A DNA stretch of 64,000 nucleotides from Typhlomys cinereus (Eukaryota > Chordata > Mammalia > Rodentia > Platacanthomyidae), in contig JALPQD010000635.1 of NCBI GenBank assembly GCA_023101885.1, positions 372,001 through 436,000 of the forward strand, written 5' to 3'. This document shows positions 11,108-22,557 of this stretch, one piece after another. Within the stretch, counting starts at the first letter, position 1. Every line of letters begins with the position of its first letter. A program made the translations under genes and the position numbers. Under the pieces are notes generated by a model that saw only the letters and a list, made by a program, of their open reading frames with translations, was not told where the DNA came from and did no database searches.

Positions 11108-11708
11108 CCAGGTTCTTGTGTTTAGAAGTTAAAGACCGAAACCAGAACACACACAGAGGATTAAGGCAGATGTTATTAGAGGAAAGGATAGAACTCATGG
11201 ACATGGAATCTGTGAGGGGCAAGGGAGCCGGAAAAGAACTCATAGACTACAGACATGGGAGTCCATGGAGGGCAAGGAAGCCAAAGATGGCTGCCAGGGT
11301 CAGAGGTATTTATAGGGTTAGGGAGCCCCAAGAAAGTGGGTTTTCCTCATTGGTTAGCTCCAGTTTCTGCAAACCTGATTGGAGCTTTTGGTTCCCTAAT
11401 CTCATTGGTTTGTTTGCATTGCGGGGGGGGGGGGGCAGCCCAGTCCTCATGGTGGACCTCACGGTGGAGCTGTTTCTTTTGAGGAACTCAATGTATCTGC
11501 ACTGGAGAGCTCTTCTCCATGTCTTTTCATAAACTAAGGGTTGGGGGAAGTCGGCAACCTTATCTCTGTGGAGGATTAGAACCTATTTCTCCCAGTTATT
11601 TCTCCCAGTTAGTAGGGTGGATTCCTTCAGGATAATCCCAGCAGTGTGTGTGGGGGGTGACCTTCAAGGCCTTCCCAGCATAGCCCTGTTCAGAAACTCC
11701 CTACATGG
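11108..11708 (-). mobile_element. Solo LTR, family L (copy 2)
   Basis: On the minus strand it has CTAACCAATGAGG, then CCCTATAAATACC, then an AGCCATCTTTGG motif. The high-coordinate end abuts a (CG)n(CA)n tract. The polyadenylation motif is degraded. Confidence 0.65.
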
Positions 11709-11712
11709 CGCG

Positions 11713-11746
<34 letters not shown>

Positions 11747-11747
11747 G
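11709..11747 (+). repeat. (CG)n(CA)n microsatellite
   Basis: A run of alternating CG dinucleotides passes directly into alternating CA. Pure purine-pyrimidine alternation of this kind favours Z-DNA. Confidence 0.95.
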
Positions 11748-12025
11748 AGGTAGAAAGGTATAAATTGTTGAGTTACTGCTAACATGAGTTAAGAGAGATA
11801 ACTACTGAAATTCCAAAGGCAAGTCAAGTTAGGACATTTCAGAGACATCACCCTGCCCCTGAGGCCTGCTCGGTGCTGGCCTCAATTTCTGTGGATAAAA
11901 GTCAAGGCCATGAGCCAGTCTGTGTTCCATCCAGACAGATGAGAGCCTTAACCCTTGCATTGGCTTCTGTGAAGTCCCGTGTTTGCTCCACCTCTTCTCT
12001 GCTTTTGTATAAAAACAGCACTTTG

Positions 12026-12280
12026 GGGCTGGAGAGATGGCTCAGGGTTATAAGACTCTGTCTCCCAAGCAGAAGGTCCTGAGTTCGGATCCCAGGTCCT
12101 ATGTAAAAAATGCCAGGCAGAAATGGTGACAGCCTACACTTCTGCCCCTGGAAGGCAGAACCTGGGAAATCCCAGAGTGAAAAGAGGTAGAAGCAATCCA
12201 GGATGATTCCTGAAGTTACCCTGGGTCCTCCACAGGGACACACAGTGCTCTCTGATACACACAAAATAAATAAATGAAAT
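12026..12280 (+). repeat. B2-type SINE, subfamily II
   Basis: Full-length: head GGGGCTGGAGAGATGGCTCA, body GCAATCCAGGATGATTCC, end CAAAATAAATAAATG. Confidence 0.9.
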
Positions 12281-12523
12281 ATTTTTAAAAATATTTTATA
12301 TAAAGCAGCTTGGATTAAACTCCTGGCTGAAGTCCTTGGAGAAAGATCAGGATTCCAGACACAGGTATTAAACTCTTCTTCCCCACTCCTAATTAGTGTC
12401 TGAGAAATTATCCCAGAGTTCCTCCCACAACAACAATAAATAAACAAGATAATATATATAATATAAATAATAGATAATATGATATAAAATAAACGAAATA
12501 AAAATTTAAAAAATCGTCCTTGG

Positions 12524-12755
12524 GCTGGAGAGATGGCTCAGTGGTTAAGTCTCTGCCTTGCAAGCAGAAGGACCTGGGTGGGAATCTCAGCTCCCACATA
12601 AAACACATCTATCAGAAATGGTGGCGTCCTGCACTTCTGGCCCTAGAAGGAGGAGCCTGGGAAACATCCAAGCAAGGCAAAAAGGAGGTCAAGCAATCCG
12701 GGATGATTCCCGAAGTGTCATCTTGGGCCTGCACAGCCACACACAATACCCTATG

Positions 12756-12797
<42 letters not shown>
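12524..12797 (+). repeat. B2-type SINE, subfamily II, with (CA)n tail
   Basis: The complete body, with GTCATCTTGGGCCTGCACAG replacing the commoner CACCCTTGGTCCTCCACAG, is followed by a CA run of about 40 bp (12758-12797). Confidence 0.9.
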
Positions 12798-12800
<3 letters not shown>

Positions 12801-13149
12801 TAGCCGTGCGCAAAAAAAGAATCAAAAGAATCATCCTTAATAGAGTTACCAAAGACCCCTCTTCTCAATTCCAATGCTGCCTTGGCCATGCCGGCATCCT
12901 GTCTTGCCTCCTACACTTTTTTCTTCCCCCCATTTTGTGCTTTTCCATGTGATTTTTTTTTTAAATTGCCTCTTGACATAGCTTTAGCTTCTTGGAAACA
13001 GTCAGTCCTAAGGAGCAGACAGGGCCTTTGTAGTCCTAGGCACTCGGGCAATGCTTAGTGAATATTGAAGGAATTCGGCCCCATTCTGTCACTATTCTGA
13101 AAAGCTATGCTGTCTGCGGCAAGGGAGGAGTAGGCATGGTTTTGTACAT

Positions 13150-13680
13150 TGTTTTTATAGTTCTTTTTATTTTATTTAAAAATATATATATTATTCTTTT
13201 ATGATTTCATAAATGAGCACAATGAATTTAAGTGATTTTTTTTAACCCCACTATTACCAGATCCCATTCCCTTATATTCTCCTTCCCCTCCCACTCTCAT
13301 GACTTCTTGCACATGGGGCTCACTGAGTGTGATCTGAGATGTGGCCGGTCACTTGTAGGAGCGTGGTCAATAAATCAATGGGTAGACCATGGGAGACAGT
13401 AACTCCCCGCCCCACTGCCAGCATTAGCCCTCCATACTTTCTGAGGGCGGCGCAGGGCCTCCCGAAATCGTCCCCCTTCCACGGTGAGATGTTGATAGGA
13501 CAGGTCTCGTGGAAGTCCACAGAGCTGCAGTGGGTTCACGTCATGCCTAGATGGTACTCTCTGGCAGCCCCCCACAATCGCTCATTCTCTGCACTTTGGC
13601 CAGTTGTAGCCTAGTTCTTAATAGAGCACGTGACCAGAGCATCATTTGAGGGAATCGTTTTTTTTTTGTTCCGGGGGTGA
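13150..13680 (-). mobile_element. L1 3'-end fragment (antisense)
   Basis: Text such as GAGCTGCAGTGGGTTCA and CATTCTCTGCACTTTGGCCA matches rodent L1 3'-terminal sequence read in antisense, as I remember it. It ends in a poly-T at about 13660. No intact ORF2 is present. Confidence 0.5.
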
Positions 13681-13701
13681 ATCTCCAGGAGTCTGTATGT
13701 A

Positions 13702-14262
13702 TCCAGATTCTTGTGTTCAGAGTGGAAGACTGAAACCAGAACACGTGTGGAGGATGAAGGTAGAGTTTATCAGAGGAGAGAAAGAACGGAATCCATGGAC
13801 TCCAGACGTGGAGCGCCACGGGGGGCTAGAACTCATGGACAACAGGCATGGAATCCACGAGATGCAAGGATCTGGAAAAGAACTCACGGACTCCAGATGT
13901 GGAGTGTCATGAGAGGCAGGCACCAGAGATGGCTGCCAGGGTCAGGTATGTTTATATATTTAGGCAAACCCAGGGAAAATGGCATTTCCTCACTGGTTAG
14001 CTCATATTGAGGTCAACCCGGTTGAGCTTGTGCCCACCTTTTGGTCGAGCTATTTCTTTTGGTGGACTTAGCTCATCTGCTATAGAGAACTAATCTCCAT
14101 ATCCTTTCATAAGCCAAGTTGACCACCTTATCTCTGTGGAGGATGGAGTCAGTTTCTCCCTATCCACAGGAGGTGGTATTCTCCAGGGTACTCCCAGCAG
14201 TGGGAGATGTCATTCCAAGCTCTTCAGAGGCCATCCCAGCGTGGCTGCTCTAAAACTACCTA
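13702..14262 (-). mobile_element. Solo LTR, family L (copy 3)
   Basis: It carries the same order of blocks as copies 1 and 2, with AGATGGCTGCC (about 13926) beside a degraded TATA (ATATATAAAC on the minus strand). It lies between two similar L1 tails. Confidence 0.65.
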
Positions 14263-14279
14263 ACCCAGAGCCTTGGGTT

Positions 14280-14405
14280 GCAGGTGATATCCATGTCCTG
14301 TTTAGGGATCACTGCCCCCCATTACTCATTCTCCGCACTTTGACCAATTGTACCATAGATTTCAAGGGAGCAACTGTCCAGAGCTTCGTTTGAGAGAATC
14401 GTTTT
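14280..14405 (-). mobile_element. L1 3'-end fragment, second copy
   Basis: CATTCTCCGCACTTTGACCA and TTTGAGAGAATCGTTTT closely match 13575-13665. It could be a target- or segment-level duplication flanking the LTR. Confidence 0.5.
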
Positions 14406-14751
14406 CACTTTTTGTTTTGTTTCCTCTGATAAGTTGCCTCTTTTTCTAAGTTGCTTGGCTCTATCACTGTCCCCGAACTAGTCAACTAAACAATTTCCAC
14501 TTTCAGACTTTCAGCAACTTTAGTAGCATTGGAGGCGAGTCTAGCTTTTCTTCCCTTTCAAACTTGGCCAATCTGCCTTCCACGGTCTCCTTCCCCAAAG
14601 AAGCTATTTTCTAAGTCAAGTTGAATGAAAAAGTCCTCTGCAGTTTTTTTTTTTTCTTTGTTTGCACTGTTCCTATGGTGAATGCAAGAAAAAAAAAAAC
14701 TTTATAAAAAACTTTAGTTCTTTTTTGAGGCTAATAAAAATGCAATTTCTG

Positions 14752-15025
14752 GGGCTGGAGAGGTGGCTCAGGAGTTAAGCCCCTGCCTTGCAGGTGGAAG
14801 GTTCTGAGTTCGGTTCCTAGACCCCACGTATAGATGCCAGGCAGAAGCAGGGGCGGCCTGCGTTTCTGGCCCTGGTAGGGCGGAGCCTGTGAATCCCGGG
14901 GCAGAGTAAACAAGGAGGAGGTGGAGGCGGTCCATGGTGGTTCCCGAATTCACCCGTGGTTCTACATACACACACATACATACAACACGTGCGCACACGC
15001 ACAATTGAATAAAAAAAAAATTAAA
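14752..15025 (+). repeat. B2-type SINE, young subfamily I
   Basis: This full-length copy is flanked by AAAAATGCAATTTCT (14735-14749) and AAAAATGCAATTTCT (about 15022-15036), a clear target-site duplication of about 15 bp. Confidence 0.95.
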
Positions 15026-15159
15026 AATGCAATTTCTAAGAACTAAATCTTCCAGCCCCAAGACTTTTAAGGACCTCTGTGTGAACCACCTGCTTTGTCT
15101 TTCACATTGCTACATGCTCATGTGTTCTGCGATGGACGTTTACAATCTTCCGGAGATAA

Positions 15160-15400
15160 AATTCACAACCTGGGCTCAGGGGTTAAGCTTCTGTCTCTCA
15201 AGCAGAAGGTCCTGAGTTCGGATCTTGGATCCCAAGTTAAAAAAAAAAAAAAGTCAGACAGAAAAGGTGGAGGCTTGGGAAACTCCAGAGAAAAGTGAAG
15301 AGGATCCGGGGTAATTCCCAAAGTCACCTTTGGACCTCCACAGGCATATATAGTGCTCTCTGATATACACACGCACTCACGCATGCACATACGCCCTTGG
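15160..15400 (+). repeat. B2-type SINE, subfamily II, head-truncated
   Basis: It starts inside the A box (GGCTCAGGGGTTAAGCTTCTG) and has a deleted middle, then TCACCTTTGGACCTCCACAGG. Confidence 0.75.
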
Positions 15401-15754
15401 ACCAAAAAAACAAACAAACAAAAACACAGCCTGGACCAGGGCATAGTAAGGAGTATTTTAGAACCAGTGTAACCTGGACATCCTTAATTTTTCCTAGTAG
15501 GCGCAACAGCCCAGGCATTGCACTTGCTGACCTCCACAACAGAAGGTCTGTATCAGGTGAACTCTGGAGCTCAAGACCATGAGTCCTGGGACCTGCTATT
15601 GTCCTGAAATGGAAACCCTCCAAGCGGGCAGTGCCCCGCATGCTGAATCCTGCCAGGGTCTCTTGCATGTGCTTCAAGTTTACTTTCTCATAATTCTTTG
15701 GTAAATGGTACCCCCCAAATGTACAGATATATGACTTAAAAAAAATTAAGCAGG

Positions 15755-15860
15755 GGACCAATGAGATAATTCAGCAGGTAAGGTGCCTGCTTGCAAACCT
15801 GGTGACCTGAGTTCAATCTCTGGAAGCCCTCATGAGAGAAGGTAAGAACTAGCTTTTAAA
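15755..15860 (+). repeat. Old tRNA-derived SINE
   Basis: Head ATGAGATAATTCAGCAGGTA and B-box-like GAGTTCAATCTC, diverged. Confidence 0.45.
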
Positions 15861-15871
15861 AGTGACCCTCT

Positions 15872-15957
15872 GGGGCCAGAGACATGGCTCAGGGGTTAAG
15901 CCTCTGCCTTGTAAGCAGAACGTCCTGAGTTTGGATCTTGGGTCCTGTTATGAGGTC
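15872..15957 (+). repeat. B2-type SINE head fragment
   Basis: Only the tRNA-related 85 bp remain (GGCCAGAGACATGGCTCAGG to GGATCTTGGGTCC). It is 3'-truncated by unrelated sequence. Confidence 0.75.
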
Positions 15958-16471
15958 CGGCTCTCCCAATGAGACACAGATTCAGGCTAGGGAAAAGTCT
16001 TTGTTTTAGGGCAGAAGAAAATTGGAGCTCCAGGACTACACTTGAAAGTGTGGTGTGGACTTCCCGGAGCAGGCTGATTTTAGAGCAGAAAACCACAATG
16101 AGGGGCTTGGGGCTACCATAGAAACAGGATAGAGGTGGCAGGGTGTTTATCACGGGATTAGCAGAGGGGAGTCATGGAGAGGAACACAGGGTGGTCCAGC
16201 AGATCTCAGGAAAGAACGTCCTGTGGCCAGTTCCAAGACATTTGAATGTTATCTAGATTTATGACCCTAAAGCGAGAAGCAAAAATTGCAGAAGCAAAAC
16301 AGCACCTAGTCAGTGTTATAAGGAATGTTCATTCTAGTTACAGAGGTCCTGGGTCAGAGTTTGTGCCAAACAGGATGTATCTAGGGTCCTAGGCCTCTTG
16401 TAAAAGTCTGGGGAAGGAGGGAGCTTTTTCTCTCAATTTGTTTAAAATCTTTTTCTTTTCTTTTTTTTTTT

Positions 16472-16805
16472 GAGGATTAAGGTAGAGTTTATTAGAGAAG
16501 AGAAAGGTTGGAACTCATGGACTCCAGACGTGGAGTGCCAAGAGGGGCTAGGATGCCTCCATGAGAAGCAGAAATGAAACAAAGCTCATGGCACCAGACG
16601 TGGAGTGCCATGAGGGGCTAGGGAGCCCATGAGAGCTCACAGTGCCTAGGCATGGAATAGTGCCTAGGCATGGAATTCATGAGGAGCAAGGAACAAGAAA
16701 CAGACTCATGGCACTGGAGTGCCATGAGGGGCTGGGGAACCTCCAAGAGAAGTAGGCAGCTGGAAACGGACTCACGGCACTAGAAGGCCATGAGGTGCTA
16801 GATCG
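16472..16805 (-). mobile_element. Solo LTR fragment, family L (copy 4)
   Basis: It keeps the AATAAACTC end (about 16485-16495) and an expanded set of tandem sub-repeats of the form CCAGACGTGGAGTGCCA (16520, 16596 and further copies). The promoter half is missing. Confidence 0.6.
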
Positions 16806-16837
16806 CCTTTTTAAAATCTTTTTAAACCATAAATTGT

Positions 16838-17012
16838 CTTCTGGAGCCCACCTCAGTCCCACATAAAAACACCAGGCAGAAATGGTGGAGGTTTGTACTT
16901 CTGACCTGCTGGGCGGATCCTGGGAAATCCAGAGTGAAGCAAGGAGGTAGAAGAAATTCAGGATGATTCCTGAAGTCACCCTTTGTCCTCCACAGGGACA
17001 TACAGTGCCCCC
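16838..17012 (+). repeat. B2-type SINE, subfamily II, 5'-truncated
   Basis: Body only, from CCCACATAAAAACACCAGGC to the CACAGTGCC end. It has lost the polymerase III boxes. Confidence 0.75.
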
Positions 17013-17039
17013 CCCCAAAAAAAAGTCCTCTTATGAGGA

Positions 17040-17442
17040 GACCTAGAACCCGATTTAAGTATGTTTCTCTACATGTATATAGCTTTCTTATGTGGCCCAA
17101 TGGGGCTCTTATATGATCTAGTCAGAGGGGCCAATCGGAGGCCAGCAACCAATTGTCAGGTTGCAAATTTAAACTCGTCACAGACAGGGTAGGGACCAAT
17201 CCCTGGCCGCCAAAACTGTTGGCTGTCAGCCAATCATGTAACTACTAAGTTGGAAGCCTCCACCCCTTGCCAGTAAGCTATAAAAACTTCGCTGAGACAA
17301 AGGGCCACGTTTTCAGCCCCATACCGCTGCGCCGGTGCTGGTCCGTCGTGAGCCCAGGTTCGAACCTGCAATAAAGCTCTCATGCGAATTGCATCGGTGT
17401 CCGTTCCATGGTCTCTTGGGACTCAGACATCTGGGCATAACA
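17040..17442 (+). mobile_element. ERV1/gammaretrovirus-like solo LTR
   Basis: Four CCAAT motifs (about 17131, 17147, 17190 and 17230), CTATAAAAAC at about 17279, AATAAAGCTCTC at about 17370 and a GGTCTCTTGGGACTC-type U5 end give the promoter and polyadenylation order of a gammaretroviral LTR. No gag, pol or env sequence and no primer-binding site follow, so it is solitary. The 5' border is uncertain. Confidence 0.75.
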
Positions 17443-17466
17443 CTTACCTCCGACATGCATATCCTC

Positions 17467-17530
17467 TCTCTCTCTCTCTCTCCCTCTCTCTCTCTCTCAT
17501 ACATATACTCTCTCTCACACACATATAAGT
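17467..17530. repeat. (CT)n(CA)n pyrimidine-rich tract
   Basis: CTCTCT runs are interrupted by CATACATATA, then a CA run. Confidence 0.85.
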
Positions 17531-17859
17531 AAATAATAAAAAAAATGATGCCAGGAAAAGTGGAGATCACCAATAATGATGATAATAATACCCCCGCCCT
17601 GGGCAGAAAATATCAGGTATCTTCAGAGGGATGTTGGAAGTGCTGGTTAACCCAGCAAAACCTCCAGAGGGAACAGGGTCACCTGGTCACTTTGCTGGTC
17701 CTGTCCCGAGAAGACTTGAAATAGTGTTGCTAGATAAAACAGTTTTATTTAAATTTTATTTGCACTCAAAAAACAGCATCACTGAATAAAAGCTTATCCG
17801 TTGCTTATCTGGGATGCGAGTTTTCGGATTTTGCTTTCTTTGCTGTGACTGTCTTCCAG

Positions 17860-18085
17860 GCCTTATTCAATTGTCAGCCCCGGCGAAGGCAAGGATTCCC
17901 ACCCAGACTCCCTCGCGGTAAACTGCTTGTCTACAGCCTAAGCCGATGGAGGAGAGCAGGAAACTACAAGTCCCATGAGGACACGCGGCGCCGCGAACCG
18001 GAAGTCCCGGAGGGGCGGGGCGAGAAGCGGGCCGGGTAGCGTCTCTGTTGCAGGCTTCTGCAGGATGCGACAACACGGGAATTCT
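17860..18085. promoter_or_regulatory. Isolated CpG-rich promoter-like segment
   Basis: This short island is dense in CpG within an AT-rich, repeat-filled interval. It carries AACTACAAGTCCCATGAG (17962-17979), resembling the ZNF143/THAP11 element, CCGGAAGT (17998-18005), an ETS site, and GGGGCGGGGC (18012-18021), an Sp/KLF box. The combination is typical of TATA-less housekeeping promoters. The open frames through it do not resemble known proteins. It may be an upstream alternative LTF promoter, a non-coding RNA promoter or a relic; direction is undetermined. Confidence 0.6.
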
Positions 18086-18750
18086 CCTATTTGGGGACCC
18101 ACTTAGACCATCTATTCTGCATGTTTGACGAACTTAGATCCAGAAGCGATCCAGCAACATCCTTCTACCGTTTCAAGTTATCCAGGAGTGGGTTTCTGTC
18201 TTCCCGTTGCGCAAAATCTCCTTCAAGCCCCCAGGCGAAAGCAAAGGGAGGAGAAACCCCTGGGCTGGCGCAGGCCGGCCTGGGCTCACTGATGAGAGAG
18301 CATAGCGAAGGACCCAAACTCCTTTGCACCATCCAGCCCCCCTCCTGTCTGAATCGCATACCTCCAAGATCCAGTGCAGTTCCAAGTAGAACAGACACTC
18401 TGAAGACGATTTTCCACAAAGCAACGAGACACGTTTTTACACAGAATGTACACTCTATGCAAAGAGTAAAGGGTTTTTGGAACGTTTACAGCTGGCGGGG
18501 GGTGGGGCGGGGGGAGGACAGGCAGCGGTTTCCCCACTTCACCTGTTACTAATTTCAAAGTCATCGGAGCTTACCCGATGCTGTATTTAATATCCTCAAA
18601 GACTCAAAGATGTTTGTTTTGTTTTTGTTAATTTTCCTGCCTCTTCCTTTCAAGCGCCAGGCTGCAGGTGTGGACCGCCAGGCCAGCTTTATCCTCTTAA
18701 GTTCTTGTTTATTTTTGTTTTAACCTGCAATTATCAGAGCTGCAGTATCT
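18086..18750. other. Intergenic, no gene recognised
   Basis: A 153-codon plus-strand frame (18091-18552) exists here, but its translation has no recognisable domain and no bordering splice pattern. The sequence looks single-copy. If the adjacent CpG segment is a promoter, a first exon could lie here. Confidence 0.4.
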
Positions 18751-18756
18751 ATTTGG

Positions 18757-18945
18757 TGCGTGTGTGTGTACATGTGTGTGCAGGCGTGTGTAGAAGCACT
18801 TTCTTTTGAGTGTGTGTGCCTGTGGAGGCCCAAGGGTGACTTCAAGAATCATTCTGGACCGCTCTACCTTCTTACGGCTTTGCTCTGGGTTTTCCAGGCT
18901 CTGCTTTCCAGAATTACAAGTCACAGCCATTTCCTCCAAGCATTT
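18757..18945 (-). repeat. Old B2-type SINE
   Basis: GAGGCCCAAGGGTGACTTCA and TTCCAGGCTCTGCTTTCCAG match the subfamily II body in antisense. The head is missing. Confidence 0.7.
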
Positions 18946-18999
18946 TAATGTGTGTGTGTGTGTGTAAGAGAGAGGAGGAGAGGAGAAAGGTGTTGCAGT

Positions 19000-19208
19000 A
19001 TGTATATAAGTGTGGTGTTGCAGTGAAAGAGAGAGAGAGAGAGAGAGGAGAGGACAGAAACATGTATACCATGGTGCACGGGTGGAGGTCAGAGGAGAGC
19101 TTTGGAAAGTCTGTTCTCTCTTTCCACCCTGTAGGCTTCTGGGTTTGGAACTCAAGTCGCCAGGTTTTCCAGAGGGCCTCTTTATCCACCGAGCCATCTT
19201 GCCGACCC
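19000..19208 (-). repeat. Old B-type SINE
   Basis: The minus-strand head is at 19185-19208 (ACCGAGCCATCTTGCCGACC). An internal GA tract lies at 19027-19050. Confidence 0.65.
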
Positions 19209-19415
19209 CTAGGTGAGACTGCTGCAGATTTTCTAATACTTAGAAAGATAATAAATAGTCTCGCTAAAGTATTTTCCTTTTTAAGATAAAAATTCCTACA
19301 TAGAATGTGATGTGACCCGAACACCGAGCATTCTGTGTGGTTCTCATCAACCAATGTAACTGTAAAAGTTGTAACAGCTCATTTGCTGCTAACTCCTTCT
19401 TTGTTCTTCCTGTGC

Positions 19416-19416
<1 letters not shown>

Positions 19417-19456
<40 letters not shown>

Positions 19457-19720
19457 TACATGTGCACTTGTGTATGTATATACATGTGTTCATGGAGGCC
19501 AGAGGACAATCTCAAACTCTGCCTATCATGTTTATTTCTTCAGACAGAGCCTTCACTGGCCTGGAATTTGCCAAGTGGGTTAGGCTGCCAGGCCAGGAGC
19601 CCCAATAGTTCTCCTCTGCCTGCCGGGATTACAAGCGTGTATCATCTACACAGCTTTTTAAATACCAGGTCCTCATGTTTTTGAGGCAAGCATTTCACTA
19701 TCCGAGTTATTTCCCCAGTC
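19417..19720 (-). repeat. Old B-type SINE with (GT)n
   Basis: A GT run at 19419-19452 is followed by GGAGGCCAGAGGACAATCTC, a standard antisense rodent SINE phrase. Confidence 0.6.
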
Positions 19721-20399
19721 CCCACCTCTTTTTTTTTTTTTTTGATCTATAAAAACCTAGGCCTTTGGCTGCCATTTGAGGGAGCACTAAATACAGATAT
19801 CAAGAATTTATTCCCCCCCAGTGATAATCCAGAAGCAGAATGCTCATCCTTGGTGTGCCTGACCTCGTTTTCTAGGCGGACACTCCCTTGGGACAACAGG
19901 CTTGGGCAGCATTCAGACCCACTGAGCCCACCAGCTGGCAGAGAAGCTGCCACATGCTGGTGGTGGCCTAGAATCGGTGGGCAGGAGCAACCCGTCCTTA
20001 GTATGCAGTCAGGGAAGCAGGTGTCAGGAACTGACGTGTGGGTGCAGGGTGGGCACAGGGGACCCTCTGAGCCCTGAGCTATGCGGAGGCATTCGATGAG
20101 TGAGGCGGCTTGGACAAGAGGCTCAGAAAAGGAGACGATCACTGGGTGTGAACAGCCGTATGAACAGTGTCAACACTGCCCTCTCCTGGCATCCACTGAA
20201 AACTGCAGGAGCACGCCTACTCTCCCACGTGTCTCGCTAGCGCCCTCTACTGAGAGAACTTATCATCACGTTGGCTGGAAGGCCAATCAAGATGCAGTGC
20301 ACGGGAGCTATATGAATTTGCCACTAGCGACATGGGTATTGGGTCACGGTAAATTTAAAATCTGTATTGATACAAATAGAAAACTCTAAAATCATGACT

Positions 20400-20600
20400 G
20401 GGGCTGGAGAGATGGTTCAGCAGTTAAAGCACTTGCCAAGCAAGCAAAAGAACCAGAGTTCAGATCCCCAGATCCCATGGAAAATACTCAGTTGGGTGTA
20501 TTACGACTTCGGAAGGCAAAAACTAGGAATTCCCAGAACAAGTATGATTGTCAGAGAAGCGCTTTCGACTAGCTCTGGCTTTGATTTGAGACTTTGACTC
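20400..20600 (+). repeat. B2-type SINE, diverged
   Basis: Head GGGGCTGGAGAGATGGTTCA with B box GAGTTCAGATCC; the body is rearranged. Confidence 0.75.
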
Positions 20601-21104
20601 TAACTAATAATAATATTAATAAATAGAAGAGCGATTGGAAATGACTCCATATATCAACCTTGAGCCTCTACATGCTTGTATTACCAACATACATGCAAAC
20701 GCACCCATGAATGCACCCCCACACATGTGAAAGTGGAAAAAGCTGATAAATGCATATAATAGAGCAAATATAGACCAGTAATTATTGATCATCCTTATCA
20801 AGTGCTGTGTATTGTGCATAATTATGTGTTAGTTACCCTTTCACATAACTGCCAAGGCAGTAAGTTTGTCAATACCAGATTCAACAGACATGTGTGCACG
20901 TGCACAAGCACAGAGTGTACACATACATGCACATGTATGCACATATGCATGCACACACACAATGCATTGTGCTGTTTTGTCACCAGAATCCTGTGCTAAA
21001 GATCTAGGAGGAACAAATATATCCTTACCAATTTCTGTGCGCTCATTTGTTTTAAAATAAGAGGAACCTAGGTGGTAGATTTTTAGATTTAAGGATTTGT
21101 AAAG

Positions 21105-21437
21105 GTTACTTTTAACTAATGCTGTGAGATAGCTTCAAAGTCCAATTATGTAAGGGAGAAAAAGGAGATTTATTCCAGAGAAAAGACGCATGGCTGAAGC
21201 TGGCAGGCAGGCTAAGTCACAGCAGACCTCCACATGGCTGGGGCACTCCTGGAGTGTCTCCTCTTCCACTCTGTATTCTGTTCTGTGGCTTTTATGTGTC
21301 CATTATTGGGAGGTTCCTATAAGATCTATGGAGGTTCCAGTGGGATCTAGGGCTGGTACAATCTCTTCAGGTGGTCTCAGCTGATCTTAGTTAATACCAG
21401 GTGTGTCAAGTTGACACCCAGGATTAACTATCACAGC
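21105..21437 (-). mobile_element. MaLR-type LTR
   Basis: Antisense: it ends at CAAGTTGACACCCAGGATTA (the 5' end of the LTR) and begins near ATGCTGTGAGATAGCTTC. It is the same subfamily as 27.8 and 46.3 kb. Confidence 0.75.
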
Positions 21438-21784
21438 ACTCAATAATGCTACAATGCTATGAGAATTACAAGGTCATCAGGCAAAAGGAATTTTTCAGCT
21501 CCATTCCAATTTCATGTGACCCTGAAAGTGGTTTGCTGTTGATCTAAATATCGTTATGTGATACACAGGGTAGATAAGTACGCGTGTCTACAATTTAGTA
21601 TATCTGCATAGAGTATCTATCTCTGTCTTAGAGGGCTTAGAATGAACAGTACTGGAGTAGCTTACATCTTGATTTCCTAGTAAAAAAAAAAAATGAAGGT
21701 TCTTTGGAAAAATAGTTGAATTTAAGGGTGGATCAGGAAAATGGAAGAGTTCGGAACACTGCATACTATCAGAAAGAAAAGAAG

Positions 21785-21910
21785 AACTGGGCATGGCTAT
21801 GTACACAAGGAATCCTAGTACTCAGGAGGCAGAGGCTGAAAGATCATTACAGATTGGAGGTTAGCCTGGGCTACACGGCAAAGCCTGCTCTCGAAGCAGC
21901 AGCAGCAACA
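21785..21910 (+). repeat. B1 SINE
   Basis: CTGGGCATGGCTATG, CTCAGGAGGCAGAGGCTGAA and AGCCTGGGCTACACGGCA show the B1 order, followed by a CAG-rich end. Confidence 0.8.
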
Positions 21911-22557
21911 AAAGAAGGGAGGATGTCAAGGGGACCAAGACCCACTGTGCGTCTTCACAGAGAGGGGCTGGCTGTGCAGGACAGCTGCCGGGCTCCTAAG
22001 ACAGAATGAGAGCAGGGGCTGGTCAGGCCCGCGACGTGCCTCAGGGGTTAGGATTCTGCCTCCCGTGATCCTTTGCGGGAAGCCCCCGAGGGCGTTGGGA
22101 GAACTTTGACCGCCATGCCCCGGGCACTGGCAGGAGAGTGGCATGGGAGGAGACGCGGGAGGATGCCTCAGCTCTCTGCAGGCGCCAGCAATGTTTGACT
22201 TGACTTTTCTGCATTTCCTTATTCCTCCCTTGGGGACTCTTGATGTTCCTGCTTTATCGAGCACAGCACTTTTTGATCCACCAGCAGGAGGGGCAAGGTG
22301 CTGGGGCGCCTAGACCAGGAGGGTTCCGTTTCGGGGTGGGAGGAGGGTGGATGTGGGTGGAATGTTCTGGGGAAGAACAATCTGTACCTCTCCTGGCACT
22401 GCAGGTTTTTTAGGGAAGTAGTGGTGTGAGATGGAGAGGGGCGAATTCAGCCCCAGGACGGGAGTGGTTTACCCTGGAGAATAGATCCAAGGATCATTCC
22501 CTGCTACCCTATTCGTATGTCACAGGAACACCGGACATCTAAAGAAGCAAGTATCTA

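Noticed and set aside
17040..17442. A full endogenous retrovirus at 17 kb
   Set aside because: Only one LTR is present, followed directly by CT/CA repeats, with no primer-binding site or viral genes.
18091..18552. 153-codon frame just downstream of the CpG segment
   Set aside because: No recognisable domain, biased composition, and the frame could easily be chance; kept only as a possible non-coding first-exon region.
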